From positions 1-64,000 of the forward strand of contig JAPJBO010000486.1 in the NCBI GenBank assembly GCA_030068145.1: DNA of 64,000 bases, written 5' to 3'. The position numbers were made by a program, and so were the translations under genes. Shown piece after piece: positions 12,751 to 23,771 of the stretch. The notes beneath the pieces are model-generated. The model ran no database searches, was not told the DNA's origin, and was given only the letters and a program-made list of their open reading frames with translations. This DNA comes from Diplonema papillatum (Eukaryota; Euglenozoa; Diplonemea; Diplonemida; Diplonemidae). Position 1 is the stretch's first letter; every line of letters starts with the position of its first letter.

Positions 12751-13230
12751 TTAATTTATGTGCAAGCAGGCAGCTACGAAAGAAGAATGATGTTCAAAGG
12801 AAAATGGAAGGGGATGCACCAGATCCTTCCTTCCCTGCGACAACGAAGAAGAATCATCTGAGTCCTCTGAAGGAGTTGGTGTCCTCTTTCTCATTTGCGC
12901 TGGCATTTTTGGTCGTTCTTCACCCTTTGTTACCCTCCTGGCGCTGTTTGTGTAAGTTTTTTTCGGGTTGGAAGTGTGTTTTTAAGCTATGCCATTTCTT
13001 CACTCCCTGAAAACACATTTTCACTCCACTTTTCGTCACTCCGGCCATTTTCGGACCCTTTTGGAGGACTCCGGGTCTCGATCCAAAAAATTGGATTCTC
13101 GAGTGAATTTTTTCGCCATTATTAACAGCTAATGAACAGCTATTTTTTTCTGAAAAGTTTTTTTTTGCGCGCGTGCGCGTAAATTTCTGTGGGCCGACGG
13201 ACATGGGCCAAAAAAAAAAAGTGTAATTCC
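12751..13230. other. No recognised gene; diverged repeats
   Basis: Contains a relative of the CACTCCGG 21-bp unit and a GCGCGCGTGCGCGTAAATTT tract followed by ATGGGCCAAAAAA, which is an inverted relative of the tract at 9,299-9,382. Nothing coding is recognised. Confidence 0.4.
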
Positions 13231-13235
13231 CTAAT

Positions 13236-13393
13236 ATCCCAACACTTGAAATTTTGTTCCCTTATATCCCAATGGGATTGCCTTGGGCAAGGCAATCCCA
13301 TTGGGATACAAGGGAACAAAATTTGTTGGTTGGGATATAAGGGAACAAAATTTGTTGTCCCATTGGGATATAAGGGAACAAAATTTGTTGACC
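13236..13393. repeat. Palindromic TTGTTCCCTTATATCCC elements
   Basis: A forward TGTTCCCTTATATCCCAATG is followed by the dyad GGGATTGCCTTGGGCAAGGC and inverse copies GGGATATAAGGGAACAAAAT (three in all). A nearly identical arrangement is found at 15,427-15,590. Both share the core CTTATATCCC with other hairpin families in the window but carry different flanks. Confidence 0.8.
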
Positions 13394-13397
13394 ACAG

Positions 13398-13760
13398 AAC
13401 CTGACCAGACCAGTCAGTCCGATCAGCCAGACTGACCAGACAGCCTGGACAGCCTGGACAGCCTGACCAGACCGGTCAGTCCGACCAGCCCGGAATGACC
13501 AGACAGCCTGGACAACCTGGACAGCCTGGACAACCTGGACAGCCTGGACAACCTGGACAACCTGGACAGCCTGGACAGCCTGACCAGACAGCCTGAACAG
13601 ACCAGACAGTTCAACCAGCCTGGACAGCCTGACCAGACCAGACAGTTGACCAGCCCGGACTGCCTGCAGCGGGGGCAGGCTGGAGGCTGGACAGCCTGAC
13701 CAGTCTAGTCCGGCTGACCAGAGTCCGACCAGCCTGGACTGCCTGACCAGGTCCTGGCAG
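13398..13760. repeat. 9-bp minisatellite (ACAGCCTGG)n
   Basis: A tract of the 9-bp unit ACAGCCTGG and variants (ACAACCTGG, CCAGACCAG). The period is a multiple of 3, so a long minus frame (13,903-13,262) stays open with an Arg-Leu-Ser repeat. This is a repeat effect. Confidence 0.85.
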
Positions 13761-13845
13761 TTGGTGCTGCAAGATCGAAGGGTGGGTCTTCTGGATCCTT
13801 GGTTTCTTTCAATGGGAAAAACGGGAACAAAATTAGTTACCCAAT

Positions 13846-14420
13846 GAACAGATGCAGAATCTGTCCTGCAGTAGGAAGGTACAAGGTTGTTAAAAGTCCA
13901 CACGAATCACAGGAGGTAGAACATGATTCATGAATTAAGTTTGAAAAGTACGAATCACAGGACGTGGAACATGATTCGTAGGACCGCTGAGCACAAAGTT
14001 ACCTAGTTTTCAAAACACCGCAACGGAGCAGGCGCCCGGCAGGCATTAGGCTCGGTCAGGACTGATCCCTCACACCGAAGTGATCACGGGTTGCCTTGTG
14101 AGCGTAGATGCGCGGGGCTGAACTCAGGCTGCATGAGTGGGTTTTGTCAGGTAACGATGGCCCTCCACACCGGATCTCAAGAGTAAGCTTCGTTTCCAAA
14201 AGTCGTGATCAAGTCTGTATACCCACAGAAGGCGCGAACTTAACGCAAGGACCCTTCAGACGTGGAACGCATTGGTCAGAAAAGCAAACACCGCAACGGA
14301 GCAGGCGCCCGGCAGGCAATAGGCTCGGTCAGGACTGATCCCTCACACCGAAGTGATCATGGGTTGCCTTGTGAGCGTAGATGCGCGGGGCTGAACACAG
14401 GCTTCATAGTGGGTTTGCGG
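13846..14420. repeat. Dispersed repeat family, with an internal duplication
   Basis: Two blocks of about 120 bp (from 14,018 and from 14,288) both begin with ACCGCAACGGAGCAGGCGCC and contain CTCACACCGAAGTGATCA. The upstream part (AAAGTCCACACGAATCACAG) and the GTGATCACGG part recur at 47,815-48,025 inside an intron of the host gene. A short inverted piece is found near 45,240-45,275. Confidence 0.75.
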
Positions 14421-15420
14421 AACTGCCGTAGCATCGATCAGCGAGTAAACGTATCCATCCCTGGCCGTGGCGCTCGATGGCTTCGGTAAATCGCATCGCG
14501 TATACAGACGAGACTTGACTCCGTACTTAGAGAGCGAATTCCGTCGATCATGGTGCAGATGACTTTACGCAGGATGATGCAATATTACCCCTCCCTTCCC
14601 TCTTTGCCCTCCCGAAAAAAAAAAAGGATACGGGTGCACGAGCACACGGGACTCATGCAGATGGAAGATGAAAACATCGGCCGATGTCATGGTGCTTTTG
14701 ACCTTTCTCTTCTGTGAACCTGGAGAACGGGTTTTCTACCTGCCAGAATAGTTGCCGAGACAAACAACCGTAGTTCAAAACTAAGCAAACTGCTGGAAGG
14801 AAGGAGATGGACAACCTCAAGACAAGACGATTGGAGCAGTACGAACTCAGACATTCGGGGCAGCCTCAGAATTGGCCCCCTCAGGTCACAAAGGGTCGAA
14901 GCAGCAGTGAAATTGGAGAAATTGAAACCTCGTTTCGGAGGTAATCGCCGAACTTTGCTTCGCCAGAACTTAACTTCGCCCGAACTTTTGCTTCGCCGGG
15001 GGGCGGCGGGGGGGGCGCCCACCCGTGTACCAGCGCCAAACTTTTCCCGCACTCGGTGGGTCGGGGGGGGTCCGGGGGGGGTGTCCCCCCGGGTACGAGC
15101 ACCGACCTTGGCTTCACCCGGACTTTACACCCTGGCCGAACTTCGCTTCGTGCCCGAACTGTTTTTTAGTACCAGCGCAGCCTGAGCGCTTAGCAACGCC
15201 CGAACTAAGCATCACTCGAACTTAGCTTCACCAGCATTGCCCGAACTTAGCTTCGCCCGAACTTTACTGTTCTCCGAACTTTAACTGCTGCCTCCAGTCT
15301 CGCCACGCGCCGGCCTTAGCCGAGCGCACGTACTTTGTTTTAACGGCACCAAACGTCCCCAAATAGTCACTTTGACCCCCCCGGAAAAATTTATAGAGGG
15401 GTCACCGAAAATCGTCATGA
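14421..15420. repeat. Degenerate CGAACTT(A/T)GCTTC repeat region
   Basis: From about 14,920 to 15,290 the sequence is a degenerate array of a 15-20-bp motif, GCCCGAACTTAGCTTCACC and variants, around a very G-rich patch (15,000-15,095). Related GTTAAAGTTCGGG motifs occur inverted at 46,930-46,980 and 47,140-47,185. No gene is recognised. Confidence 0.55.
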
Positions 15421-15426
15421 CCACAA

Positions 15427-15590
15427 ATTTTGTTCCCTTATATCCCAACGGGACAACAAATTTTGTTCCCTTATATCCCAATGGGATTGCCTTGCCCAAG
15501 GGAATCCCATTGGGATATAAGGGAACAAAATTTGTTGTCCGATATAAGGGAACAAAATTTGAAGTGGTGGGATATAAGGGAAATTCACCA
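15427..15590. repeat. Palindromic TTGTTCCCTTATATCCC cluster, second copy
   Basis: Same architecture as at 13,236-13,393: two forward units, a GGGATTGCC-type dyad centre, then three inverse GGGATATAAGGGAA units. An A-run and ACCGCCTACCCTAACC follow, inverse to GGGTAGGCGGG at 9,288-9,299. Confidence 0.8.
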
Positions 15591-15599
15591 AAAAAAAAA

Positions 15600-16800
15600 A
15601 CCGCCTACCCTAACCAATATTTTTCCGAAGACGGGAAGGGAAAACGTTTTCAACCCTAGGGAGGGAAGGTATTGGAGCTATCACACGATTCAAATCTATT
15701 GAGAGCTTCACCTCGAGAAAACCGCATACCCTGGACCAAACAGTGCCTTCGTAGTATTCGCCATCGATGTACTGAGCCATAATAACTTCATCCGGTGTAA
15801 ACTGCTGCGAGATTTATTTTGCTTCCCGAAGGCACAAAAACTAGAACAACAGATAGTATGCGACTTGCACGATCGGAAGGGTAACACCCCCGCAGAAAGA
15901 CGTTTCTTGATTCATGGTTCTGCGGAGGTGAGCACAACGAAGAGAGTGAGAATGGTTAAAGATAGAACAGTGATGTCACCTGAGGGAAGTAATCTCAGGG
16001 CCGTGCACGTGATAAAGCCGTTAAGCACTGGAGTACATAGACCACATGGATCAGCATACACTTAGCAGCGGCTGCCGGCGCATCCCGTGACACCTTTTAT
16101 GAGGTGGTAAGCGGAACTGCGGCAGAAGGGAAAAGGGCGTCTTCGTGACCTTAGAGCACGTAGAACGTACACGTCGACGCTCTGTCGAATCGCTCGCTGG
16201 ACGAAGGTCAGAGACGGGCGACGGCGGATTATCGCGACTCGGTGACCGCGAAATCACACGCGATGAAGAGCGCGATGCGACGCCTGGCAAAGATTGTACG
16301 GAAGCCAGTGCATCCGGCACTCGAGATGCACGTCAGCATCCTGACGTCTCTTGGAGGCGGAAACAAGGCCGGCCTCAATAAGCAGGCGTTCGGAGTCGTG
16401 ATGCGCGCGTATGAGGCAGCTGCACGAGAGCAGACGGCGAAGAAGGCAGGCGACAAGGTGCGCCGTATCGCAAGCAGGACTCCGCAAAGCTGCGACGCTG
16501 AACGGCAGCTTTCGTCCCCAGATGCAGTACCCGTCGGATGGGAACACAAGCAGGCCCACGGAAGCATGAAGTCAAGCAGGAGCAAGAGCAGATTAGGACG
16601 TTGGACCGTGCCAAGCCGAAGAAGGAGTCCAAAAGCGAAGCAGGCAACGGACGGTCACCACACCACAAGCTTACCGATGGGGGTGCGAGCGCAGGTTCAG
16701 GGACTGGGAGAGCTTTCCGTCTTTGTTTCTTCTGTCACAGAGCTAAACCATACTTAAACCCATCCTTTCCTCAGCCAGTTGTATGCAAGAGTGGAGTAAT
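15600..16800. other. No recognised gene; one basic open frame
   Basis: A plus frame of 171 codons (16,242-16,757) encodes a Lys/Arg/Ser-rich peptide with no recognised domain; overlapping frames on both strands are of similar length. It may be low-complexity non-coding sequence. I assign no function. Confidence 0.3.
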
Positions 16801-16810
16801 TCCTTCACAG

Positions 16811-16852
16811 GACTTGTCATAATATGACAAGTACACGTACTTGTCATAATAT
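16811..16852. repeat. Palindrome of ACTTGTCATAATATGACAAGT
   Basis: A 21-bp imperfect palindrome is followed by a second half-copy (GTACTTGTCATAATA). It lies just downstream of the LINE reading frame and may be a 3' structure or a separate insertion. Confidence 0.6.
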
Positions 16853-16934
16853 AGAGAGAGCGAGAGAGACGAGTTAGAGTGCAGGGACCATCTCTCCGAG
16901 GAGTATCCGGTCGCCCCACTACTATCCCGTACTA

Positions 16935-19900
16935 CTACGGCGGGCGCAAGTCGTTGCGCCGTGGGCGCGGAGCGAGCCGTGGCCCTGTCAAAGATGATTG
17001 TTGCACCGATGGTGGCGCAGCCGGGGGCGTTCTGACTGGCGGACGAGACCGCCTGGCAGGCGTGTGTTGACACGTTGTTTCGCGGGCTCTCCTCCTTTTG
17101 GCAATAGCCCGCCCTATGGCGGCGGCTAGCATCTTGACAGAGAATCTCAACTCCCACTGAACATAGGGTACGTCGTGCGGATATTCAGGCACGGCATCGT
17201 TCCAGCTGTTACGGGCGCAAATTGTTTCCAGCTTGCCCAACATCCACTCGGTCTTCCGTCCAGCCGCAAAGCGTGGGCGGTGGGTACAACCCGGCATAGC
17301 CGGCGCACCAAAACAGCGGAGGGAACAGACCCCCTGCCGCCACTTCCCAGGGAAGGAGGCGACTCCTGAGTCGGCGCAGCACAGGTCGTTGATAGCTCGC
17401 ATAAGGTACCCAATTTGCAGCCCCTTCTCGGCGAAGGTTCTCCCTGGGAGCTTCGAACGCGTAAATGCCTCAAAATCGCGGCAGAAGCGCGGCAGAAGCG
17501 CGAGTTCCACGCCTGTCGTCGGGAGAGGGTTGGAGCTGACCCACGATAGACTCCGCAGCCAGAAGACCAACGTCGCTGCGAAGCGGGTTCCGATGTTGGT
17601 CGTTAGCAACTTACGACTGTCCGTTGCTAAGTGTACGTCGTATTTCGTCGACGCACCTGAGGCGAGTTCCCAAGGGCGTGTTGCCGCAAGGCTCCGCTGC
17701 GCCTGCGCCATCTCGATTGAGATCGTACCGATCAGCCTCTGGATCTTCTCCAGGAGGTCAGGAGGGGTCCCGTAGGGGGGTATCCCTCTAATGCACAAGC
17801 ACTGGGGCATGTCCCGGACCATCGCCTCAGCAATGCAAAACCGGGATCGCAGCTCGTTCCATCTACAACCTGGGCCCGGACATTGCCAGTAGTAATGCCA
17901 CAGGGTCCCCGTCGCACCGCTGTCGCAGAACTCGCAGTCGCCGCTCCCCGAACCCCACTTCCTGCGGCACCATTCCCGTGAGTACACCGCTCCCCCAATA
18001 CATCGACTGATCGCGGAACTCAATTTGTGGTCCGTCGCGCGGTTCAGCCAAAGCCGATTCATGGCACGTACGTCCACCCCTCCTTCGATTCCGTCAAATC
18101 CTTGTCTCTGTGTGGTCAAGTAACGCCACGCGCGCAGACGCAGGCCCTCACGAAAGAGGTGTGGGGCTTCTTTACCGAGTAGCGACACGGGAGTCCCGTC
18201 GAAAGACAGGGACTGGAAGCTGTGCTGCGTGGCCCGTAGGAATCTTATCTCCCGCAGAAGATTAGCCATAAGACCTACGGGACCCTTGATAGACGAGTCG
18301 GCTCCCACGCGAAGGAGAGCGTCCATCCTCACCCGAAACCTCTCTTTCCCGTATTGTTTCACGAACGTGCGGAATAAGCTGAAACCTGAGGCGCATGCCG
18401 GATCACACAGGTGTGCTTTTGCAACCAGGGAGAGAACCGCAAGAGGGCTCTTCGCCCGGTTAGATCGAGGGATCACGCAAGCGGAGAGTGCCGTTCGGAG
18501 CGTTGAGCTGTTGACGAAGCCACCTGTTGTATTCGTGCAGTAGGCCGCCCCGTAATACGCGGAGGCTGCGATCGTCTGCATTATGCGGAACTTCGTGCGA
18601 TGCATGAGCGGCGCCGCCTCAAGTCTGGCCGCGGCCTCGACCGTGGCGTTGGCCCTGCGGTTGTCAACGGGTCCCTCTGTGCCCAGGGGGACACCCAAAA
18701 CCTTCACTATTTTGCTCGATCGAATTATTTTGCGACCGATCACGAGGCGAGGAGGCTCTGGGGACGTCGAGAAGGAGACCGACTTGTCCTCGTTGAGGGC
18801 AAAGCCTGTCAGGCTGTCGAACACCTCTGTGGTTCGAATTCCCTCTTGGAGTAGCCTCGCAAGTTGCGACAGCAGGTACAGATCGTCGGCGAACGACTTC
18901 GGACTCACCCGAGCTCGGCTGACCAAGGCCTTCGAGAGAACAGAGAGGAGCGCGTTGATCAGGACCACTGATATCGGGCAGCCCTGGAGAATTCCGTTGG
19001 TGACAGTGAACATCTCGCCGACTCCCAAGGGGTACCGGAAGCGACGCCTCAGGTGCTTGTATATGTGGCGTAAGGGTGCCAGCACACGCTCGTGAAGCCC
19101 AAGCGCCTCCATCAAGTCGAGCACCAGGGCCTGAGGGACGCGGTCAAAGCACTTGGCAAAGTCGAGTGCGACCCCGCACAGGGGTGTACCGTTTGTCAGT
19201 GATTCCTCTATCGATAGGGCGATATCCATGACCACGTCGTCGCAGGAGTGGCCGTGCCGGAAACCATGTTGCGACCCGTGAATCCATAGCTCTTGCCAGA
19301 GCATGACATCCTGTAGGCGCACGCTAGCCCAGAGTCGGTATACCACGCTCGAGACAGTAATCGGACGCAGCTTCAGTGGATCACTCCCTTCTCCTTTAGG
19401 AATTAAGGTGACCATTGCGTCCAGGACTCCGTCGGGCCAGAAGCCGGTTTCCTCTACCTCGTTGAGCACCACGACAAAGCTTTCCAGGATTGCATTCGGC
19501 AGAACGGCGATTTCACGCATGCGCCAGCCGTCTACACCGCAAGACGTCTGTACGCTCTTCTTTTTCGCCACCTGACGAAGCCGCTCGGCCGTGATCGGAT
19601 TTAGATTGCATGGGTGTTGCGTGATAAAGTCTTTGTACTCCTGGAAGAAAGGGGCAAACTCGGGTTCCCTCTTCTCGGCGTACATGCGGAGCACTGGATC
19701 CCAACTCCTCCTCACCAACGCGTCAACTTCTGCCAAGTTCGCAGTGAGCCGCCCATCGGCCCCAGTTACAAACGATAACCCCGATGGCGCGTCTTTCTTC
19801 ACCCAAGCGAACGATTCCTTCCCCAGGGGGTCGCGAAGCTCCCGCTGACTCCTCGCGCTCTTCAGGTATCTCGAAGTTAGCGTGCTATGCGCCAGGTCAC

Positions 19901-20315
19901 GACACAGTCCTGAGACGGTAAACGCGAGGCCTCTTCCGATTTTCGCTGACGGCGGCTCGGGTGGCAGAGCACACTTCCCATCCGTGCGCAGCAACACGAA
20001 ACTTCGAAAGGAGCGTATTTTCGTCCACTGTCCCTCAAGCTGGAAGGGCAAAGGGCCAGGGGAGACGATTGTGCTTTCCCATTTGGCTCTGGCGGCTGCG
20101 TACTCCCGTATGCGCCCAAGGAGACACCTGGCTCTCTTCAAAGAAGCTGTATCGGCTCCCGCACCTTCAGGGGACGGCCTCGCCGATACTCGCTGAGAGT
20201 TCAATTCCCGACGTACGCCACGGCCACAGTACCCGGTTAGGTTGCCTTCGATTCCGGATTTGAGGATGAGGTACTCTTCCGCAGCTCGCGAAGTCCGTTG
20301 CCAGAGGAAGTTCAC
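16935..20315 (-). CDS. R2-like LINE reverse transcriptase
   Basis: A single open frame of 1,126 codons for the polyprotein of a non-LTR retrotransposon, which would copy the element RNA at a nick in nuclear DNA. Reverse transcriptase motifs appear in order: GVDGWR (about 260), PKGEGSDPLKLRPI (about 306), SQHGFRHGHS (about 348), LDFAKCFDRV with the first catalytic Asp (about 385), GILQGCPIS (about 441) and the FADD box (about 475). A CCHC-like cluster, C-x2-C-x8-H-x5-C, follows far downstream. No apurinic-type endonuclease and no clear restriction-like endonuclease motif are seen, so the element may be 5'-truncated or use an unrecognised nuclease. The start codon is uncertain because the frame may have continued upstream. 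The element lies on the same strand as the host gene, within 300 bp of the donor after exon 8, so it probably sits in an intron. The frame is intact, which suggests a recent insertion. Confidence 0.9.
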   Translation of the reverse strand: MNFLWQRTSRAAEEYLILKSGIEGNLTGYCGRGVRRELNSQRVSARPSPEGAGADTASLKRARCLLGRIREYAAARAKWESTIVSPGPLPFQLEGQWTKIRSFRSFVLLRTDGKCALPPEPPSAKIGRGLAFTVSGLCRDLAHSTLTSRYLKSARSQRELRDPLGKESFAWVKKDAPSGLSFVTGADGRLTANLAEVDALVRRSWDPVLRMYAEKREPEFAPFFQEYKDFITQHPCNLNPITAERLRQVAKKKSVQTSCGVDGWRMREIAVLPNAILESFVVVLNEVEETGFWPDGVLDAMVTLIPKGEGSDPLKLRPITVSSVVYRLWASVRLQDVMLWQELWIHGSQHGFRHGHSCDDVVMDIALSIEESLTNGTPLCGVALDFAKCFDRVPQALVLDLMEALGLHERVLAPLRHIYKHLRRRFRYPLGVGEMFTVTNGILQGCPISVVLINALLSVLSKALVSRARVSPKSFADDLYLLSQLARLLQEGIRTTEVFDSLTGFALNEDKSVSFSTSPEPPRLVIGRKIIRSSKIVKVLGVPLGTEGPVDNRRANATVEAAARLEAAPLMHRTKFRIMQTIAASAYYGAAYCTNTTGGFVNSSTLRTALSACVIPRSNRAKSPLAVLSLVAKAHLCDPACASGFSLFRTFVKQYGKERFRVRMDALLRVGADSSIKGPVGLMANLLREIRFLRATQHSFQSLSFDGTPVSLLGKEAPHLFREGLRLRAWRYLTTQRQGFDGIEGGVDVRAMNRLWLNRATDHKLSSAISRCIGGAVYSREWCRRKWGSGSGDCEFCDSGATGTLWHYYWQCPGPGCRWNELRSRFCIAEAMVRDMPQCLCIRGIPPYGTPPDLLEKIQRLIGTISIEMAQAQRSLAATRPWELASGASTKYDVHLATDSRKLLTTNIGTRFAATLVFWLRSLSWVSSNPLPTTGVELALLPRFCRDFEAFTRSKLPGRTFAEKGLQIGYLMRAINDLCCADSGVASFPGKWRQGVCSLRCFGAPAMPGCTHRPRFAAGRKTEWMLGKLETICARNSWNDAVPEYPHDVPYVQWELRFSVKMLAAAIGRAIAKRRRARETTCQHTPARRSRPPVRTPPAAPPSVQQSSLTGPRLAPRPRRNDLRPP

Positions 20316-20610
20316 CCGGGGGCTACCTTCGAGTCCGGGGGGGCAAGGGTCCCCGAGGCGGTACTTCTCAGAGACGTTCCGGAGGGCATTCGGGTCGTCC
20401 AGGCCGCTCAGCCCGGTGCTTGGAATTGCCCGGGGGTACCGGAGTACCGGGTTCAGTTGTTGGATATAGATTGTAGTTTTATAGCTTCCGAGCCAGGGTA
20501 TTTCTTAATTTATTCTCACCGGTTCGTACTAACACGTTTCATATTAATAGACGGAGCTTCTTAGATGAGATCATGAGCCTTGACATGTGAAGGGCCGAGT
20601 AGAAACATAC

Positions 20611-22640
20611 CAGAACTTCACCAGCATTTGGATCATAGCTGGTGTAGTAGTCCTCTGAGGCTGCTGATTGCCCACCTTTGCTGGTGTATTGGTAATCATC
20701 GTCGTATTCATCCTTCTGTGGATCCGCGTAGCTGTTTTCTTTCATCTCTCTTTCTCGCTCCTTCTCCCATCTCTCGCGTTCCCTCTGGTCCTTCTCGTAT
20801 TGCTTCTGTGCATCATTGTTGTTGTCCTTCTTGCGGCAACATAAATACAGAAGCAGCAAGAGGCAACAAAGTGCTGCGGCAGCAATAATCACCCACAGCC
20901 ACCAAGGAAAGCTGTCATCGTCATCATCATCAAAGTCTTCGACGGGATCTACTAACTGGACGGGTTGTGTTGGTACTGGTCCGAGACCCGCAAGCGCGCA
21001 GGACTGACCACAGGTTTGAATTTGAGTTGTGAGAGAAGCAGCAGCAGCTAGTCGTTCAGCCTCCTTTGCAGCTGTGCCATCGGCATTGTCAGTTTCTAAG
21101 TCGAAGTCTACTACAAGATTTTCTGCAGCCATAACAGCAAACGAACGCTTGTCGAACTCAGACCCAACTCTGCAGAGCGTATCCAGCCTCTCATCGTGTG
21201 TACATCTATCTTGGATACATGCACCGATAGGACAAACATAGAACACAGTAATATCTCGGACGACGCGATTCATACTGACAAGAACATTCTTAACAATTTC
21301 CCTAAAGTCACTTACTTTGAATGTATCCATGTCAGCAACTATATGCATCCTCAACCACTTGTTGGTGATAGCCGCCACAATGTTTATCGCAAACACAAAC
21401 GGGGTCGAGGCGGGGCTCGAGAAGTCATCCCGTGCTGTGCATTGCACAGGAATAGCGGAAAATAACTGAGCTCCCGGGGTGAAGGTCAGCCGTCCTGACG
21501 AGTCGATTGCAGGATCCTGCGTGAACGCTGAACCATATATCTGTTTATCGTACGAACACAACACCGTGACAGTTTGTGATGAATCACCAGAACCAGGGTG
21601 AAGATTCGAGACCAGTGGTGTCGAAAAGGGCACACCCGCAGTTGCAGTAACCGTTGATGCAGAGAGGATGCACTGATTATCGCACGGGGCATTATTCTGA
21701 CAAGACCCTGAACAAAAACAGCAGCATTCGCGCTGCACAGTCGGATTCCCGCACTGATTATTCTGACTGTTAAATACTGCACAGTCCGTTCTAATGTCTG
21801 CACACTGGGTACATGTGTGTGTCCACCCAGTAGTCGGATTGAATTGTGGGTTCCCCAAAAATCCAGCATTACAGGCGCAGCCAGCTCCCGATGCATTATC
21901 AGGGCACCTTGCTGATTGGCAGTTGTGAGACCACGACGAGGCTCCCGAGTTCCAAACTGGAGCACCAAGGAAACCAACGTTGCACACGCATGAACCGGGA
22001 GGGCCTGAATCTGGGGGGCACCCAACAGCTGTGCACCTGTGTGTCCATATAGTACCTGACCAAGCTGGGGTACCGCTGTACCCGTTACTGCATACACACT
22101 GATCACCACTGGAAAAGGCTGGGCAGTCAATTTTTACACAGCCGGATGCTGTAAAAGGACCCGCCGCAGCTGTATTCTTGCAATCAAGCACAGGGGCCCC
22201 TGTGAACCCTCTGGTGCAGCTGACTGCTCCACAAGTCTGAACTGTTTGGCAACCGGCATTCGCCACTGTGTACCCGAGAATATTTTGAAAAGGTGTACAA
22301 AGTCCTTCTACACAGGTGTGAGACCAGGTGCCGGTTCCAGCATTCCAAAAGGGGTCACCAGCAAAGCCGTTGTTGCATGTGCAGACACCAATCGTGTTGG
22401 CGTTGCCTGGACACTGGACACCGTTGCACGCACCTATCCAAGTATTCCCGTTCCAGGACACGCTTCCAGTGTAGCCTTGACCGCAGGCACAGTTAGGCTC
22501 CCCAGCTGCGCCAGGCGGACACTGTGCAACAGTGCACGTGTGCGTCCAGCTAGTTGTCTGTGGATCCCAAACCGGCAATCCAGTTGATCCTGAAACGCAA
22601 TTGCACCCTACTCCTGCGGCATGCGCCGGGCATGAAGCGA
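20611..22640 (-). CDS. Exon 8 of cysteine-rich type I membrane protein (end of ectodomain, TM, tail)
   Basis: Codes for the membrane-proximal part of the host protein. In order: six cysteine modules of the form C-P-x4-G-x-C-x-C followed by G-[YF]-x-G-x-P-x-W and a closing W-[TS]-H-x-C; one module of a second type with CGAVSCTRGFTG; a cysteine-free, beta-rich stretch (TATAGVPFSTPL onward) that could be Ig- or cadherin-like; a globular juxtamembrane segment; a membrane helix (WWLWVIIAAAALCCLLLLLY); and a tail with an acidic/basic helix and many tyrosines (DEYDDDYQY, EDYYTSY). The acceptor at 22,642-22,641 reads AACACAG and keeps phase 1 with exon 7. An acceptor at 22,688-22,687 after a C-run is an alternative but is out of phase. 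A GTATGT donor at 20,610-20,609 suggests a further small exon that I could not find; without it the frame runs 24 more codons to a stop at about 20,539. Confidence 0.85.
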
Positions 22641-22723
22641 CTGTGTTATTCGTTGTTGAACTTGATTGGCGCTTACAGAAGCGCACCTCATCGGAAGTAA
22701 AAGGGGGGGTCGAATAATAACAC

Positions 22724-22800
22724 TGTGTTATTATTCGATTTGTCGAATAATAATAAAATTATTGGGGAGGCATGATGTGTCGAATAATAACAGGGTCAAA
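22724..22800. repeat. TCGAATAATAACAC palindrome and relatives
   Basis: Inverted arms TCGAATAATAACAC and GTGTTATTATTCGA meet with a 1-nt centre (22,731-22,759); further copies of the TCGAATAATAA half follow to about 22,790. This lies between exon 8 and the DIRS-like element. Confidence 0.75.
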
Positions 22801-23049
22801 TAATAAAAAAAGGAAGAGTCAATCCCAATGACACCGCGTGACAGGGATTGGCATGTTTTGTTAGCGTCTAGTCAACCTCTACGACCGCCTCGGAACCTTC
22901 TTCCAAAGAAGAAGCGTACGTAAGTACAAAGGTTTTCGATGGTTGTTGAGGCTATTCGCCATTTGCGAGGAAGAGACTTGCGGGGCAACCTTCGGTCATT
23001 GCACAGCTTTTCGAAGCCATTTCGCAGGACAGACAGCTTATCGAGTAGC

Positions 23050-23640
23050 CAACACACAGCCTTTCGGGGCCACTTCGCAGCCTTTCGGGGCAGCTACGCA
23101 GCCTTTCGGGGCCGCTTCGCAGCCTTTCGGGGCAGCTACGCAGCCTTTCGGGGCCGCTTCGCAGCCTTTCGGGGCCGCTTCGCAGCCTTTCGGGGCAGCC
23201 ATGCAGCCTTTAGGGGCCGCTTCGCAGCCTTTCGGGGCAGCCATGCAGCCTTTCGGGGCCGCTTCGCAGCCTTTCGGGGCAGCTACGCAGCCTTTCGGGG
23301 CCGCTTCGCAGCCTTTCGGGGCAGCTTCGCAGCCTTTCGGGGCAGCCATGCAGCCTTTCGGGGCCGCTTCGCAGCCTTTCGGGGCAGCTACGCAGCCTTT
23401 CGGGGCCGCTCGCAGCCTTTTGGGGCAGCCATGCAGCCTTTCGAGGCCGCTTCGCAGCCCTTCGGGGCAGCTTCGCAGCCTTTCGGGGCAGCCATACAGC
23501 CTTTCGGGGCCGCTTCGCAGCCTTTCGGGGCCGATTCGCAGACAGCTACGCAGCCTTTCGAGGCCGCCTTACAGCCTTTCGGGGCCGCTTCGCAGCCTTT
23601 CGGCGCAGCTACGCAGCGTTTCGCGGATGCCATGCAGACA
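23050..23640. repeat. 21-bp minisatellite inside the DIRS-like leader
   Basis: About 28 units based on CAGCCTTTCGGGGC with a CGCTTCG, AGCTACG or AGCCATG linker. The 21-bp period keeps several frames open and gives heptapeptide repeats (QPFGAAS or AFRGSYA on plus, APKGCEA on minus). It lies between repeat A1 and the putative Gag frame. Confidence 0.9.
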
Positions 23641-23771
23641 GGGACGTCTTGCAGCTTCAAGGGAAGCTTTGTAAATTAACAGTATGCAGTCTTTCGGGAC
23701 GCATCTAAACAGGCGAATCGCCTAGGGGAGCTTCTGTGCGGACATAGGTAGCATCACAGGCAGACACACCC

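Noticed and set aside
13262-13903. 213-codon minus frame with SRLSRLSRL repeats
   Set aside because: Produced by the 9-bp minisatellite.
17175-19848. Plus-strand frames of 60-180 codons opposite the LINE
   Set aside because: Shadows of the minus-strand RT frame.
22641-22688. Exon 8 starting at 22,686 after the C-rich tract
   Set aside because: It has a better pyrimidine tract but would enter in phase 0, while exon 7 leaves in phase 1; the AACACAG acceptor at 22,641 fits both phase and module boundary.
22939-23679. Two plus frames of about 245 codons with heptapeptide repeats
   Set aside because: A 21-bp minisatellite open in several frames; kept only as a repeat within the DIRS-like element.
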